Source of the DNA: Prostheceraeus crozeri
Lineage: Eukaryota > Platyhelminthes > Polycladida > Euryleptidae
NCBI GenBank assembly: GCA_907163375.1
Contig: CAJQUW010000950.1
Location: 1 to 64,000, forward strand
Reading direction: 5' to 3'
Length of the DNA stretch: 64,000 nt
Part shown: one piece after another, positions 31,991 through 43,620 of the stretch
Layout: the number at the start of each line of letters is the position of its first letter
How positions within the stretch are numbered: the stretch's first letter is position 1
Notes under the pieces: generated by a model
Database searches by the model: none
What the model saw: only the letters and a program-made list of their open reading frames with translations
What the model was told of the DNA's origin: nothing
Translations under genes and position numbers: made by a program

Positions 31991-33845
31991 AACTGCATGA
32001 CGCGTATAGTGTATTATGTTAATGTACCTAACGTTTGTTCGTTTCAATCTAACCCATGTGCCCTTATCCTGTCCTCGTTGTTCATGTGTGCTGTTCCTTG
32101 CGTCGTTCCTATGTGCGTTTTCATGTTCATAGTTCATATTTCTTGTGTACATGTATATATGTAGCCGGTCAGTCTACGCGATTTTCATGTCGTAAACGAG
32201 ATATTCAATATCTTGTGAAAAAAAAGAAAAGAAAATTAACGGTCAGCAAAGAGTCAAACGCTAAAAGAGAGAGAGAGAGAGAGATGAGATGCGAATAAAT
32301 CTATTAGTAAACTGACAGAAGAAAGAAATCCAGTGTGTGAATAACGTGATTGTTAATGAAAGAAAAAGCGACGATAAAAATGACATTATAAAAACTGATT
32401 ACCAGTCCATGTTAAAAAATAACACCATTACATCATTTTCAAAATCATCGATAGCTTTTGAAACCAGATTAGCGGACAACTACGGGCAAAAGCCACTACA
32501 AGTTCTGAAGAGACTCAGCGCAATTTGAGGGTCTTTCAGCTGGGTTATAGCTTTCAAAAGCTTGAGTGCAATTTGCCGCTTCCTTGCAAGATAGCTCTCT
32601 CACAAAATTATTCATCGCCAACTGTAGCACCGAGTATTTCCATATTTCCACTTAGAATCATCGTCTATTTACTTACATAAACATTTTCCTGCTAATCTGC
32701 GCAATACTTCTCCAAATGCAATGGAGCGAATATCAAGAGATGATCGCATTTATCATTTATCAGATAAAGGCAGATTCATCAGAAGTCAAAGTTTAATTTG
32801 TAAACTGACGGGAAGCGAAGCCATATGTTCTCCTCGTAAATGTTCGACACGTAAAAAACATGGACCACAAAAGGTGCCCGATGGAAAGGAACGAAGAACC
32901 CTGTTCATATGGAAATCTGGCGATAGTGAGGGGTCTTCTGGAATGACTTCAGGAGTGAAAGGTTGTTCACTGGGTGTATGTTTGTCTTGTGTAAGTTAAA
33001 GCGTCACTCGCTCCTACGACCTTCTTCAGTGATGAACAACACAGAAATGTTATTATCACCATCATTGTTATGGGGCAATACCCTCTGATGTTTAGCGACC
33101 TCTATTTTTTCAGAAATCTTAATCAGCATATTTTTACGCGAGTTCACAACATTGCTGTCTGCCTATTTTCCTACATTGCTGCCATCTAAATTGCACACAA
33201 TTTTTGGACAACATGTCGCTTACGCGTCCTAAAACGTCCGTTATTGCCATAAAAAATGCACGTGATAATGTAATATTGTGACAATCAAAGCGACCATCGA
33301 CTGACGATTGGTCCAGATAGTGCCATAACGCGACGTCTACAAATGCGGAATGCTGACTTGAGGTGTTTCGTTCAACTTTTCTGTGGCATGTATGTGTAAT
33401 AATCTTTCTCTTTTACGCATCTTATAATCCTTCTCTATTTCTGGATTCATGACAAATCTTTGCGTGCTAAAAGGGTTTGTTAAGACTTAGTCACCGTCTT
33501 CCCTGGTGACTGAATTTATTTTCATCTAACTTTTATTGTCTGTATAGTACTGTGCATTCATTTATTCATCGTGAGTTTTCCACTCACAAAATTAGCAAAG
33601 CCAAAATTCACAAAATTCAGCTCTCTGACTGTCATTCTCTGATATGTAGTTGACCAAATGACGGAAGATCATCTTTCTGAGAGAGTATGAAAAATAATCA
33701 AAACTGCCCCTTTCATATTAAAGGCCAATATAATAAAGGAGAAGTCAAAAGCTTGAGAGACAGGCATACGACGTCCAGGGCCTTCAACGGTCGATGTTAG
33801 GATGGCGCAGATGCAGCCTCTGTGAAGGTTTATATATGAATGACA
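31991..33845. other. no gene supported
   Basis: It contains an (AG)n run at 32267-32285. The frames at 32337 and 32721 lack domains. Near 33000-33035 (minus) CACTGAAGAAGGTCGTAGGA resembles a Penelope-like tail. Confidence 0.3.
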
Positions 33846-35185
33846 TCAAGAGCTATGTTGCATGCATGATTGGCTGTTGAACTGTGAAGTTAGATTGTAA
33901 AAAGGTAATTCATGTTTTCTATTGATAGCTTTAGCTTCTGTTATTGTTGTATCTCGTGTGTTGGTCAATTTGCTAACGACACTGACCTGAAAAGTCCAGA
34001 TGTCGCCAGCGACATTATGTTTATCTACTAACTGTTGATAAAGGACGCTCGATGTACTTTTGTTTTTGATGCCTCGTCTTAAGTATTCTCGCTGTTTTGC
34101 CAATATAAACTTCATTAGCTAAAGCATCCACTGTTTTCGGAAACTTGCTGAAAATATGGAGGTCACACACAGTCCCAACATCGCTAAAAAGGAAATTGGT
34201 CGAAACACTCGTCTGGCCACTGGTTATTTATGGCTGTGAGAGTTGGACCATGCATAAAGAAGATGAACGTAGGATTGAAGCTTTTGAAATGAAGAATCTC
34301 CGGAGGATGATGAAGATTCACTGGTCCTCACACATAAGAAAAAGATGTACTTCGAAGGGCGCGAACTGAAAGGGAGATGTTAAGTGACATCAAGAAAAAG
34401 AAACTGCAGTATCTGGGGCACGTATTAAGAAGAGAAAGAACATTAGAAAATACAATAATAACTGGTATGATGGCAGGATCGCGAATTCTAGGTCGTCCAA
34501 GAAGTAGTTGGATGTCCAATTGTTAAGAATGGACTGGACACACCCTCACCGAACTGTCTAGATTGACTGTGGATAGAAGAGTTTGGAGAGAGGATCTCCA
34601 CCAACCTTCGATGCGATGAAGGTGCTTGAAGAAGAAGAAACTTCATTACACACTCTACAGGTGCATTTGTACACAACAAACCCTTCCGGCAAACATTTCT
34701 CTTACATTCAAGGCAAATCTCTCAATTACAAATTTGGTTACTTCGTTTTCTCTTAAAAATAATGCCGATTTCATGACATATTCGTTTGTGATCTTTATAG
34801 GGAAATTATGTTTATTAATTAATTTGTTTACTTTGCGATTGCATCTGTCGTTTACAAAACACAATTTAAATTAACAGTTTTTTGTGCTTTAGGAATTTTC
34901 TGCTTGTTCTTAGGTTTTACCTCTCGGCAGTCGTTTTTATCATAACCATCATCTATTAGAATACTCTGAAATTCACTGATATTTTCTTGTTTTATAATAT
35001 TGTCATTGCAGCGGTTAGTAAATGACTGAAAACGATTGTTCATGAAATTTTGTTTTACATGCCATGGTAAAAGGCATCCTTACGTAATATAATATTCAGC
35101 TTTATGACACCAACTGCATACAACCTCGTTGCTTGAAATCTTAGTCTTCAAGTCTAAAAATGGCAGCCATCCCAGTGGAAAAATT
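33846..35185 (-). pseudogene. Penelope-like element, RT C-terminus to GIY-YIG, split by a LINE
   Basis: Reading down the minus strand from 35185: LPFLDLKTKISSNEVVC at the end of the reverse transcriptase, LPWHVKQNFMNNRFQSFTNR, a lysine-rich linker, then CFVNDRCNRKVNKLINKHNF and CVQMHL leading to RVCNEV. A 520-bp LINE (34118-34637) interrupts here. The endonuclease resumes as VYIGKTARIL, with SSVLYQQLVDKH, TEAKAINRKHELPFYN and a stop near 33846. RVCNEV followed by VYIGK is the cysteine-motif plus GIY-YIG junction expected of the family. The copy is 5'-truncated and has stops and frameshifts of its own. Confidence 0.75.
34118..34637 (+). mobile_element. 5'-truncated LINE with 11-bp TSD and (GAA)n tail
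   Basis: The coding remnant TLVWPLVIYGCESWTMHKED and MKNLRRMMKIHWSSHI belongs to the C-terminal region after reverse transcriptase in many invertebrate LINEs. A frameshift near 34350 moves it on to LQYLGHVLRRERT and GRPRSSWM. The copy ends in a short GAAGAAGAAG tail. The 11-base direct repeat AAACTTCATTA (34107-34117 and 34638-34648) flanks it exactly, the mark of target-primed reverse transcription. It landed inside a Penelope-like element and is therefore younger than it. Confidence 0.85.
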
Positions 35186-35610
35186 TTGATAATATGATGC
35201 TGGCCAATATTGGCCATATGGGCCAATATATGGAAATGAGGATGTTAAGGATGATATGTGGAGTTAAGATCGACGAGAGAAGACGAAATGAGGAGATAAG
35301 ATCAATGATGGGAGTAGAAAGTGTTGAACAGTGTTTGGAGCGAGAGCGGCTGAGGTGGTTCGGACACGTGATGCGGCGAAGCGAAGAGAGTGAACTTAGA
35401 CAGGCTTTGACTTTTGAGATTCACGGAGAAAAGAAGAGAGGAAGACCGAAGAAAACATGGCTGGAGTGCGTAAGAAACGACATGAGGAGAAGAAGTCTTC
35501 CAATCTCAAGCGGAGATTGGAAGGATCGGAGGACATGGAGGAGTCATCTTCGTGGGACCGACTCTCGCCGGTGGGAAAACGAGCCTGAAAACGGCTAGTG
35601 AGTGAGATGC
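35186..35610 (+). mobile_element. LINE C-terminal fragment, second family
   Basis: The open frame at 35194-35598 reads MRMLRMICGVKIDERRRNEE, LERERLRWFGHVMRRSEESE and GRPKKTWLECVRNDMRRR, the characteristic C-terminus of reverse-transcriptase-containing LINE proteins (RWFGHVxRR, GRPKKTW). It is unbroken for 134 residues but has no reverse transcriptase ahead of it, so it is a truncated insertion. It differs from the LINE at 34118. Its left edge abuts the Penelope-like fragment. Confidence 0.8.
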
Positions 35611-35639
35611 TGGGCCAATATCTGCCCGACAGAGAGCTG

Positions 35640-38600
35640 TTGTGAAGTTGTCCGGAGATGAAAGCCTGTGATCATTTGTCTCTCCTGTCGGCGAAACTTG
35701 GTGGTCCCGATACATTTGCGACAGTTATGAAACTTTCCTTTCAAGTGCCAATCGTGCAGGCGGAAACGTGGAAAGTGATGAACAAGGGAAACTTCTCTCG
35801 CCACCAATTATATCAAAGCTCGCCACTCGCTTCTCCCATCAGCATTCCCTAAACACGGATGAACTTTCCCATGCATCACCACTGAGATGACGTCAATTTC
35901 GCATGCAAACTTGGATCATTTTCTCTTCACTTTCTCTACCATTCATTGTGACTGTTTGTGTGCAATCTTCTCCCGTCCAACTTTGTTCAATTCACCGAAG
36001 TCCAATTTTGTGAATAAGCAATAGGTAAGTCATTGACTGCATATGTGTCATATAACTAAATTTTCTAATAAATGTAAAATGTACTTTCTGTAGGGGCCTA
36101 CGCATCAGTTGACTGTCATCATATTTAAAAGTTTGCATGTCTACATACTGCCCATAATCAACGATAACATTGATTATGGAAATAGAATGGAGGAATATGT
36201 CTGATAGACGACTAACATATTTTATGAAAAGAATATTTTGCATGCTGGCTACGGCTGATGAAACATGGAGTAGAAAATCTTGTTCTTGATATAATAAGTC
36301 ATATAATTATGAAGTTGTGGAAGGACCAAATGACCTATTACATTCTCGGAGTTTTATCCATTGACAAATGACATCAATGAATTCGGCGAAAATACCGTTT
36401 GTTCTTCGTAGATTCCTACATGACAGATGAATAGAATTAGTTAGCATTATATCATAGATTATTTACACCGAAGTATTTAATACCAACAAAAAAATAGCCG
36501 CTAACTATACTTCGTATTAGTTATCTTGCAAAATTTGCGGTACCGGCACCAACGAACAAGTGTTTTTCGATGTTTGTATGTAAGAAATAAATATCAATAA
36601 AGGAGCATATTTGCAATTCATGTACCGTAGTATATTTGCAACAATGTTTAAATCATGTTGGATTTTTCTTGTAGAGGTGTATAATCCGCTATTCATTCTG
36701 TACAATCTTCTCTGTGGTCTTCTCCTCCATTCCCTGCTGCAAATTAATCGAATTCTCTGGTACATACTCAAAGGTACGCAAGTCATCACTTCATTTATGT
36801 GCAAGATTCTAAATGCAATATTTGAGATGTAGGAGCTGTAGAAATTTGCAGATCCGTCATAAGCAAAATGTGCACTTTTGGAGAATCAGCAACTCATTGC
36901 ATGCTGAGCATTCTGAAACTTCAGCAGTCCTCGCAATGATCAATCGAAGTGAAATGTTTTCGTCTCTCATATGCTGCATCCAGGTTTTGGTGTAAAAACG
37001 CATGCACTGTAGTTTTATAGCCTATACTGAATTTTCTACTGATGATGATCGAAATAGACAACAATAGATTAAAACTATAATAAAGACAGTTTCGTCTTAT
37101 CACTATAAAAATATTTGGCTAAAGTTGAGAATTCCATTCAAAATTGATATATTAAATATCATGACTATTTTGAAATTTAGAAACTCCGAAGTCCAAACTG
37201 GCTCAAAACACTGCGAACGACGCAAAATATTGAAATGAACCGTCAGAAATCTATTTACTCTAATTCCTGCATCAGATTCAAATTACAAAAACAAATAAAC
37301 GATAGTAGGCTGTATAACGTATACAATCATAAATGAACAAATACTACGGTAAAGAAAATCAGTAGATATCTTAAGACTCAATAAACAAGGCAAATACAAA
37401 TTGCGACCTTTAGACATGGACTCCTAGATATATATATAGGTTTTGGTTACTTCTCGTAAAATGGTGAATTGAAGCTAATCATTATGTGACGGACACTTGT
37501 ATGTTTTCAATATCCAAAAATGTGACTCGTGCGAAATGTTCTTTAGAGCATACAGATTAAAATCAGGAGAATTGACGAAAATATTTAGCTGATTCTAGTT
37601 GAAAAGTGGTTGCCAAAAATGACAAAAAGTTTTTGATCTGAACTTGTGATGTTATTAGCCTTCTTTGTATCCTGAATCAAAGAGGACACAATATTTCACG
37701 CACAACCTGTGTGCATCGGTGTGAGCTATCTTTCTGTATTCTACCAATGCAACAGCTTAATTATACATAAATGACTAACAGAAATTCTTGTTAAATTCTC
37801 CTGCCTATACAACATGCAAAATTATTCGAACAATGGGAATGAGGTTTTACAAATGACATATGAAATTAACTGCAAAAAAGTCGAATAGTCGAATATACTG
37901 TGGTAGAATTCATTCAGACAATTCAATTGCAAGGACGACGTTGCTTCACGATCAATAGATTTTATGAATGATAAAGGCATTGCTTATGTGTCCAGTCCAC
38001 TGTGATTTCTGACATGATAAAAGTCTATATGATGCCATATGAAAGTTGCACAATTGATACTTAAAGTTGGATTTAATCGTTCTTAAGTTTTCTTCTATTC
38101 TTTTGAAACCATTGTTTTATGCTAATGGTGCGATAGGGATTTATAGACAATCTCTATGTGACAAATTAAATGGCTGACATGCAATGCATACATGCACTTG
38201 CATTTTACATACAAAGCAAAATCTCAGGAAAATGACATTTTTCATACCTTTCAATTTCTATTTGTACATTAGGCCAACATCGCGTAATTTATCTGAGCAT
38301 AATACCCTCAAATTTAAATATTGTGAGAATTGTATGGCTAAACATCTGGCTCAAGAAATAAAACATATGTATCTGATTTCAAAAGAGCGATCTCAAAATT
38401 AATACACTTAAAAGTATTTGGAATGCATGGGCCTGCGCTATTATATCTATCCTCGAATATTTACCGAACGCACAGCTCAAGTGAGGAAGTATATTCTTGA
38501 TACAGAGAATTTGTCGTTACTAGCCGAAAAATAAATTTTACTTATTATGCTCATGTCAATTTAAAAAAACATTTGCTTTGTAACATAATGAACAAGAGAT

Positions 38601-39150
38601 TAGCCCCTGATGCACACCTGACATTTTAGCTGACAGTCCAGGTGTATATATATATATATAGGAGTCCATGCCTTTAGAACAGAATATTAGACGTTCTCTT
38701 CCAAGCACTATCTCAGGACAAAGTTGAGACTCGTATCATTTAATGCAGGCCTACTTGTATTGGATATGTTGAAAATAAGATTTATCAGGAAATTGCGAAA
38801 TTGGTAATGCTAGCCAAATAAATGTGTTTAAAAATGTTTCTCATTTGTTAGAATCATGTTTAACTTCCTCAGCAAGTCGCTGAGAACGTCGAGGAACCAG
38901 AGGTGAAGGGTCGCATTTAGGCCTACTTTACGCGAATGAACGGGAACTGTGGAGAGGCGCCTGTGGTAATTCCTGTGCTGTATGAAATATGCTGTAATAA
39001 ATATTGAAGTGAAGTACAGTTGTTCTCGTTGTTCCGCTCTTGTTTCATGGGTGACAAGAAAGTGAGGAAGAGGAGAAAGGAGGAGAAGTAAGAGGTTCCA
39101 TGGTAATATCAAACTACTGATATTCTTTTTGCTATAATACACAAAGGGTA
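35640..39150. other. long AT-rich stretch, no gene seen
   Basis: Short frames are all below 100 residues and lack domains or credible exon borders. A (TA)n microsatellite lies at about 38645-38660. If the receptor's first exon is at 57 kb, this is all intron. Confidence 0.3.
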
Positions 39151-39154
39151 CGCA

Positions 39155-39320
39155 CATAGAGTAGGGATATATAGGTAGAGTGTCGACTCAAAAAAGTATC
39201 TGTATACAGTGAAAATTTTAATATCAAAAGATTCAGTTTTTTGCGGAGATTACGTTCCCGTGGTTCAAAAAAATTATTTGTGCAGTTCTAAAAAAAGTCA
39301 AATTTGCCAATTTATATCCC
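39155..39320 (-). repeat. dispersed repeat (inverted copy), GTCGACACTC end
   Basis: Reversed, it reads ACTGTATACAGATAC, TGAGTCGACACTCTACCTAT, matching 28475-28525. The parts containing CGCAAAAAACTGAATC also match 28437-28455. Confidence 0.6.
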
Positions 39321-41413
39321 ACTGGCAAAAAAACGTTGAATCAACGGTTTGCAGGTTGGAATGCCGTTGATATAAAATATCAGTAGTGGGTCTACAGTCG
39401 GAAAAGCGTTGAGGTCACAACCCGTCGTTTTATGTTCTTCTCTACATTATGTCGCCACCGCAGTTGTCGCAACATTTCGGGGGTGAGTCAGACTCGAATT
39501 CCCTGCAACGCGTGCAGGCGTATGCCATGTCATCGACTATGGGATTGTCTCATTTGCTGTCAAAGTGCAGACTCGAGGAATTACTCTCTGATCAGGTCAC
39601 TCGTGTGGACAGTAATCGTCGGTTTAGCAAGATTTTAATTCCGCCTTACCCTACACTTTCGTGGATTATCGAATTTCAATCAGTCAGTCATCAGGAAGGT
39701 AATAAACAGCGTGCATTTGCCAAAATGTAGACGGTGTTCAGTGGCGCAGATAGGAGTGATTTCCAGGGTATCCGGAAACCCAGTGCTATCGCGGCGCCTT
39801 TTTCAGGTATGCCTACTAATGCCTTTTCAGTATCTATTCGAGCATCTTCAATAGATTATCAATTTCAAAAAAATTATTAGTTATTTACGCAACCAGTGTA
39901 TGATTGCTTCTTTACAGCAGTCCACGAGTTAGATATCTTAAATGCCCTAGCACGTAGGGAAAGGGCTATTTAAATCTAACGAGTTTGAATGCTATTATGA
40001 AGCAATCTCATGCAAGAGTTGCGTCGAGAATTTTATTTGACGACGTGCTATGATGATCAAGGACAGATTGTGATTGACATATCTATGATTATCAAGAGTA
40101 TTTGAATAGAAATTTATCCATACTTATCGTGAAAATGTCTATTCACAGATCTAGTCTATACTAAAACAGGACAAGAGCACTCATAATTGGCATAGATTAC
40201 GCTCCTTCCAGTGCATTGGAGTAAATATTATCTCCCGCGCGGGCAATAATCTGCTTTACAGGTCAAATAAGAGGGTAGGATATCTACAATACATGCAATA
40301 TTATTACTATAATTACAAATAAATATTATTTACTAACTGGCATGCACACCTTGCAACTCCGCCGAGGGAATTTGCCTAATTTTGTCTAACAATTTTACAC
40401 CAACGCTGAGAAAGCCTGCGTCAGCAGACTTGTTTACCACGTGACCCATGCTATTATATTGGCACGACTCAGCATAACTGAACTAACACACCAATCAGCA
40501 TTAATGCGTCTCTCATACAAGCTTTCATTTATCGATTTGGGAATTCCCCTGCTTCAAATGAATCATTAGCAGAAGTGAACAGCAGCGTGCGCCGTCTATC
40601 TTTCTTACTAACTCTACGGACACTAATAGCGAAATAGAAAGGAATAATATACTCTTTGACATTAAAAACGATCCACTTGATATAGAAAATCTCAATGGAA
40701 GTGGACGACTTGTAAATTCATACTGCACTGACCAGGATGTCTATGCATCAAATTTGTCATGCTAATATAAAGCAGCTGTCCATTGTCGATATCTTTGGCA
40801 TAGTTGATGCATTTCAAATTCGACCTTTTATCACTATCAAGCAATTCTTTCTGACTATATTCCCAAATGGATTTCAGATTTCTCCAATTGAATTTCAGAA
40901 ATATCATTTGGAAGCATCTGAAATAGACATGGGAAAAAGTGTAGTTACGCAAATAACTAATATATCATTGAATTCGATGGGACCATCATTTGAATCAATT
41001 TGAATCTAGTAGTTTATGCGACGACATATTGAAAGAATTTGTGATCTTCCGATGCTACAACACTTTTTGAGCTCGATGAGTCTAAAGTTACCGAAATTCA
41101 ATGAATTACCAAGTAATAGAATCTTCTTGAAAATCGCCAGTGTAGTCTTGCTGGTGATAACCACAGGAGTGGTGATATACTCATTGACATAATTAATGAA
41201 ACAAACTATCATTGGCTTGAATTGAAGTTTGTTTCATTTTTTCTCAGGTATGATGCAATATCTCGCTTTCTATGTACTACCATTCAACACATTAGAGAAT
41301 GGAGAAAGATCTATGGTGGTCAAATTTCAAAGTTTGATATCGATACAACTGTCACAATTGCTTTTACAAATTGAACATAAACGTGAACTGAAATCCAGCT
41401 TTTGTAAAATAAA
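39321..41413. other. unassigned sequence with two weak open frames
   Basis: The frame at 39449-39730 starts MSPPQLSQHFGGESDSNSLQ and could be an exon with a GTAATA donor near 39698, but no domain is seen. The stretch 40737-41190 contains frames with a hydrophobic segment (KIASVVLLVITTGVVIYSL) near 41130-41186. Neither is recognised, and neither has supporting splice or promoter evidence. Confidence 0.25.
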
Positions 41414-42282
41414 ATGGCACACGATCAGTTTTACAGAGGTATGGCTATTGGAATGATTCGTTGTGGTAGAAGTTGTGCGAGTGTTGCCGAAGAGCTGCAA
41501 CTATCGAGAGTCGTTGTTTGGAGGCGGTGGTGTCGATGGAAAGCAGAAGGAGATGTTAAAAAGAAGAAGGGATCTGGTCGACCAAGAAAGTCTGCAGGAA
41601 GGACAGACGCACGTGTAGTTTTAGCTACAAAGAGGAATAGATTTGTGTCAGTCCCAAAGCTAGTCGTACACTGGAAGAGTGCCTCAAATATACATAGAGT
41701 GTAGCGTTCGAACGGCTTACCGAAGATTGCGAGAAGCTGGAATTCAATCGCGACGACCAGCTGTCCTAATTCCATTGAGTTTTGAGCACCGCAGAAGACG
41801 AGTTGCCTGGTGTGATGCCCATCGCTCATGGAATGAACGTCACTGGCAGAAAGTCTTGTGGACCGATGAATCGAGATTCACTCTGGATTTCAAAGACGGT
41901 CGTGTCAGAGTGCATCGTCTTCCAGGTGAACGCTTTGCCCCATGTTGTATTAAAGAACACGACAGATATGGTGGTGGAAGTGTTATGCTGTGGGGTGTCA
42001 TTTGGTATGGCGGACGAACGACAGCAGTCATCATCAAAGGCACGTTGACTGGAGAGAGGTATCTCAATGAAATTGTGCTTCCTGTTGTTGCCCCGGTGGT
42101 CAGGGTGGATGATCTCGTCTTCCAAGACGACAACGCAAGACCACATCGATCCTCGGCTGTCATTTCCACTGTTAGGAGATTGAACATTCAAACCCTTGAC
42201 TGGCCTGCACGCTCACCTGACATCTGCTACGAACCAGATAGCTCTGATCCAGCTCACGAAGGCAATGGATCGCATGATAAAG
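41414..42282 (+). pseudogene. Tc1-like (DD34E-type) transposase, internally deleted
   Basis: The N-terminal frame (41414-41704) is the paired-type DNA-binding half: MAHDQFYRGMAIGMIRCGRS, WRRWCRWKAEGDVKKKKGSG. It then shifts frame to 41679-42222: VLWTDESRFTLDFKDGRVRV carries the first aspartate, VFQDDNARPHRS the second, then LDWPARSPDI. The next part should supply NPIEHxWD with the catalytic glutamate but is missing. A piece reading QIALIQLTKAMDRMIKVI in another frame is the transposase C-terminus, so an internal deletion removed the third catalytic residue. The first two acidic sites are intact. I did not find terminal inverted repeats. Confidence 0.85.
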
Positions 42283-42644
42283 GTAATTCTTACATTAAGT
42301 GTAAATTTCCATTCATTAGTGATCCAGGAGTTTATGATCCCGATGAATTATTACAAAAGTTGAGATCAATTTTGAAAATTAGTTCCAAAAACTATTCTCT
42401 GAATCAGAAACTCGGACATTATGGAAGTCTCAAGGTTGCAGAGATCACTAAAGAAGATGACCGCAGTAACCACAGCGCTCGGTTTGTGGACTTCGTGGGA
42501 AATACATATTTTGAGGACGAAGTAAGGAACATCACTCTTGTCGAAATGAAGTGGAGAACCGAGTTATTTCTTGGTTGTCCTAAATTCAGGATAATCTTAA
42601 ATATGAGACCTGTGTCAGGATCTAACATTTATTTGGCTTCTTAA
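42283..42644 (+). other. open tail fused in frame to the Tc1 transposase
   Basis: The frame of the Tc1 catalytic part runs on for about 120 residues of unrelated sequence after the deletion point, to a TAA at 42642. The tail reads like protein (for example DPGVYDPDELLQKLRSILKI, RFVDFVGNTYFEDEVRN, MKWRTELFLGCPKF) with mixed composition and no repeats. I recognise no domain. It could be a host exon joined to a transposase fragment, an unknown transposon part, or a chance frame. Confidence 0.35.
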
Positions 42645-43116
42645 TAAATTATAGTTATACATTACAAAACATTTTCAGACAAAAATGATTGTGAAAAATA
42701 ACTTCGTAAATGCAGCAAGTCATAAGCAAGACATTAATTAACAAATGAAACAATCATTCCAAGTGGAATATCCATTCCCTTGTATTGTGACAGCATCTTC
42801 TATCAATGCTATTTCGTCTGTTCAATCGTTGATTCATTCAATACAAGCGTGTTTAGACCGCAATCCAAAATCTGATTTACAGAACTTTTTTAGGAATAAA
42901 CAGGCAATTTCTTGTTCTAAACCTATTTGTTTCGAAAGAAATCGACTTTCCTGTCAACAGATGCCTCGTGAAACATTTACTTCGACGCTAAATTCATAGT
43001 TATCGTCATTAGCGATCTTCATCTGCTTGTCATTGAACCGCCCAAGTCACTTATTTTATTTAATAAAATCAATCAGACATAAAAAGATAAATAAGTATTG
43101 CTGAGTTGTAATAATT
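42645..43116. other. no gene supported
   Basis: AT-rich flank between the Tc1 chimera and the SINE pair. One 84-residue frame at 42745 has no domain. Confidence 0.3.
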
Positions 43117-43133
43117 AAGACAAGTAACTTCGC

Positions 43134-43328
43134 AATTGATAAATTTATCAAATCTTAACAGATGTGACCACTATGAGACATGTTTCGGCCTGTTGGGCAT
43201 CATCAGTCTTGGGTAGGTTTGAACCAGGGACGTTGGAGCTAGAGGACGTGCAATCATACCCTCTAACCACAAGGCCACCGGACCATGTGTTGAGAGCGTG
43301 AATTAGCCAGGAAGGCACTGCTTTAACG
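43134..43328 (-). mobile_element. tRNA-derived SINE with hammerhead-like core (copy 1)
   Basis: Read on the minus strand: CGTTAAAGCAGTGCCTTCC, then a tRNA-like head with an A-box-like TGGCCTTGTGGTTAGAG and a B-box-like GGTTCAAACCT, the internal RNA polymerase III promoter. Next comes CTGATGA, a TGCC/GGC hairpin and GAAACATGTC (43175-43206), matching the CUGANGA, stem II, GAAA layout of a hammerhead ribozyme, and finally a tail ending in GATTTGATAAA. An 11-bp perfect inverted repeat (AAGACAAGTAA at 43117-43127, TTACTTGTCTT at 43330-43340) brackets the copy. I see no direct target duplication. Confidence 0.8.
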
Positions 43329-43430
43329 ATTACTTGTCTTAACATGCAATGAGTAGTGTCTGCATGAAGCGCCTCAATCTCGGATGCGGTATTAAGTGAT
43401 TGCAGAATGCAGTCCGTCCTCCGCGTGCCT

Positions 43431-43620
43431 GCGTTAAAGCAGTGCCTTCCTGGCTAATTCACGCTCTCAACAGATGGTCCGGTGGCCTTGTGGTTAGAGG
43501 GTCTGCTTGCACGTCCTGTAGCTCCAACGTCGCTGGTTCAAACCTACCCCCGACAGATAATGCCCAACAGACCGAAACATGTCTCGTGGTGGTTACAACA
43601 GTTCAGATTTGATAAACTGT
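43431..43620 (+). mobile_element. tRNA-derived SINE (copy 2, opposite orientation)
   Basis: The same order as copy 1: GTTAAAGCAGTGCCTTCC, GGTGGCCTTGTGGTTAGAGG, GCTGGTTCAAACCTACC, a diverged core (ACAGATAATGCC... GAAACATGTC) and tail GATTTGATAAA. The first ribozyme core has changed from CTGATGA to CAGATAA, so this copy should be inactive. It faces copy 1 head to head about 100 bp away, making a large imperfect inverted repeat. Confidence 0.8.

Noticed and set aside
39449-39730. First exon of an unknown gene
   Set aside because: A possible GTAATA donor is weak and there is no domain, signal peptide or downstream partner exon.
43431-43620. Functional tRNA gene
   Set aside because: The head has A- and B-box-like motifs but no acceptor stem or anticodon arm that folds properly, and the same sequence recurs in SINE copy 1.
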